Notes under the pieces: generated by a model
Told to the model about the DNA's origin: nothing
What the model saw: only the letters and a program-made list of their open reading frames with translations
Databases searched by the model: none
Position numbers and translations under genes: made by a program
DNA from: Streptomyces aureoverticillatus
GTDB lineage: Bacteria > Actinomycetota > Actinomycetes > Streptomycetales > Streptomycetaceae
DNA length: 64,000 nucleotides
Direction of reading: 5' to 3'
Assembly (NCBI RefSeq): GCF_014649395.1
Contig: NZ_BMSY01000007.1
Location: 186,001-250,000, forward strand
Shown here: piece after piece, positions 62,980 through 64,000 of the stretch
Layout: every line of letters starts with the position of its first letter
How positions within the stretch are numbered: the stretch's first letter is position 1

Positions 62980-64000
62980 TACGGTCGCGGTCACCGCGCT
63001 CGCCGCGGCGCTCGCCCTGCTGCCCGCCGCCGCCCCCGCGTACGCCGACGACGGCATCCGCGCCCAGCAGTGGGCCCTCGACGTGATGGGCACCGACCAG
63101 GCCTGGCGCACCACCAAGGGCGAGGGCGTCACCGTCGCCGTGCTCGACACCGGCGTCGACGCCTCGCACCCCGACCTGGCGGGCAACGTCCTGCCCGGCA
63201 AGGACATGGTCGGCTTCGGCGCCCGCAAGGGCGACCGGTCCTGGGCCCGGCACGGGACCGCCATGGCCGGGATCGTCGCGGGCCACGGACACGGCGACGG
63301 GCGCCGCGACGGCGTCCTCGGCATCGCCCCCGAGGCGCGGATCCTGCCGGTCCGGGTGATCCTCGAGGACGGCGACCCCGCCCGCAAGAAGGCCCGCTCC
63401 ACCCGCGGCAACGCCCTCGCCGAAGGCATCCGCTGGGCCGCCGACCACGGCGCGGACGTCATCAACCTCTCCCTCGGCGACGACTCCAAGTCCGCGCACC
63501 CCGAGCCGACGGAGGACGCCGCCGTCCAGTACGCCCTCAAGAAGGGTGCCGTCGTCGTCGCCTCCGCGGGCAACGGCGGCGAACGCGGCGACCACATCTC
63601 GTACCCCGCCGCGTACCCCGGAGTGATCGCCGCGACGGCCGTCGACAACAACGGCGCGCGGGCCTCCTTCTCCACCCGCCGCTGGTACGCCACCGTCAGC
63701 GCGCCCGGCGACGACATCGTGATCGCCGACCCCAACCGCAAGTACTACGAGGGCTGGGGCACCAGCGCGGCCTCCGCGTTCGTCTCGGGGGCGGTGGCCC
63801 TCATCCGCGCGGCCCACCCCGGACTCGGCCCCGCCGAGATCAAGGAACTCCTGCGGGACACCGCGCGAGACGCCCCGGCAGGGGGCCGCGACGACTCCCG
63901 GGGCTTCGGCCTCATCGACCCGGTCGCGGCGCTCGCCCGCGCCGGGAAGATCAAGCCGCAGTCGCTGCGGACGACGGCCCACGCCAAGAAGTACTTCGGC
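62969..64000 (+). CDS. Mycosin-like S8 subtilisin-family protease (3' truncated by window)
   Basis: 344 codons are open to the window edge with no stop. The Sec signal peptide ends APAYAD. Catalytic triad: D60 in VAVLDTGVD, H95 in WARHGTAMAG and S266 in GTSAASAFVSG; the oxyanion Asn lies in SAGNGG. The core is that of type VII secretion-associated mycosins, though only the membrane anchor outside the window would confirm it. ATG at 62969 has GGAGAAGG 4 bases upstream; in-frame starts at 62942 and 62915 are alternatives. It follows a proline-rich membrane protein gene. Confidence 0.88.
   Translation, partial: MRTRTVAVTALAAALALLPAAAPAYADDGIRAQQWALDVMGTDQAWRTTKGEGVTVAVLDTGVDASHPDLAGNVLPGKDMVGFGARKGDRSWARHGTAMAGIVAGHGHGDGRRDGVLGIAPEARILPVRVILEDGDPARKKARSTRGNALAEGIRWAADHGADVINLSLGDDSKSAHPEPTEDAAVQYALKKGAVVVASAGNGGERGDHISYPAAYPGVIAATAVDNNGARASFSTRRWYATVSAPGDDIVIADPNRKYYEGWGTSAASAFVSGAVALIRAAHPGLGPAEIKELLRDTARDAPAGGRDDSRGFGLIDPVAALARAGKIKPQSLRTTAHAKKYFG

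Overview
The window is high-GC DNA with GTG/TTG starts, leaderless-looking starts and strong GC hairpin terminators, and it reads as Streptomyces core chromosome. The diagnostic block is the Pup-proteasome locus (arc, dop, pup, prcB, prcA, pafA, pafB, pafC), followed by tatA/tatC and by a conservon that matches the rar (cvn9) operon of S. coelicolor. I see no rRNA, tRNA, CRISPR array, IS element or integrated prophage.

Layout. 1-11.4 kb: the 3' end of metH, a HAD phosphatase, two tandem dipeptide/oligopeptide-binding lipoproteins without transporter partners, an orphan NarL-type response regulator, a RecB-like nuclease, an M50 site-2-type protease with CBS domain, the tRNA m1A58 methyltransferase trmI, a small secreted protein and a 3Fe-4S ferredoxin. 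11.6-25.8 kb: proteasome region. Pup is deamidated by Dop (GGQ to GGE), ligated to targets by PafA, recognised and unfolded by the ARC ATPase, and the target is degraded by PrcA/PrcB. An endonuclease VII-like HNH gene sits between pup and prcB, and a LacI regulator plus MFS transporter sit between prcA and pafA. Two FKBP prolyl isomerases and the WYL regulators PafB/PafC follow. 25.8-31.7 kb: a zinc-ribbon protein, a tiny membrane protein, TatA, TatC, a diacylglycerol/lipid kinase and a Ski2-type helicase. 32.2-36.9 kb: the five-gene rar-type conservon (sensor-like ATPase, Roadblock, DUF742, GTPase, P450).

37-49 kb: a pseudouridine synthase, a GNAT acetyltransferase, an iron-box-controlled siderophore-interacting protein, a 5'-3' exonuclease, a glycine-betaine-type ABC system whose permease is fused to two substrate-binding domains, a secreted protein, an XRE-cupin regulator, a BtuF-like protein without signal peptide, a small membrane protein and a TDT-family transporter divergent from a LysR regulator. 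50.4-57.2 kb: an ethanolamine-type gamma-glutamylation pathway (GATase, APC permease, GntR/FadR regulator; divergently glnA4-like synthetase, aldehyde dehydrogenase, SDR), followed by a secreted HAD phosphatase with a DWDNT motif that could release choline or ethanolamine from head-group phosphates. 58.7-64 kb: a DUF2510 membrane protein, a fold-III PLP enzyme, a proline-rich single-pass membrane protein and, cut by the window end, a mycosin-like S8 protease.

The less ordinary features are short tandem repeats at gene junctions: a 12-bp array carrying six in-frame TAG codons behind prcA, 19-bp repeats before the MFS gene, 18-bp repeats behind the GNAT gene, a 33-bp duplication behind the XRE-cupin gene, and a 27-bp triplication of a Shine-Dalgarno/start module in front of the mycosin gene.
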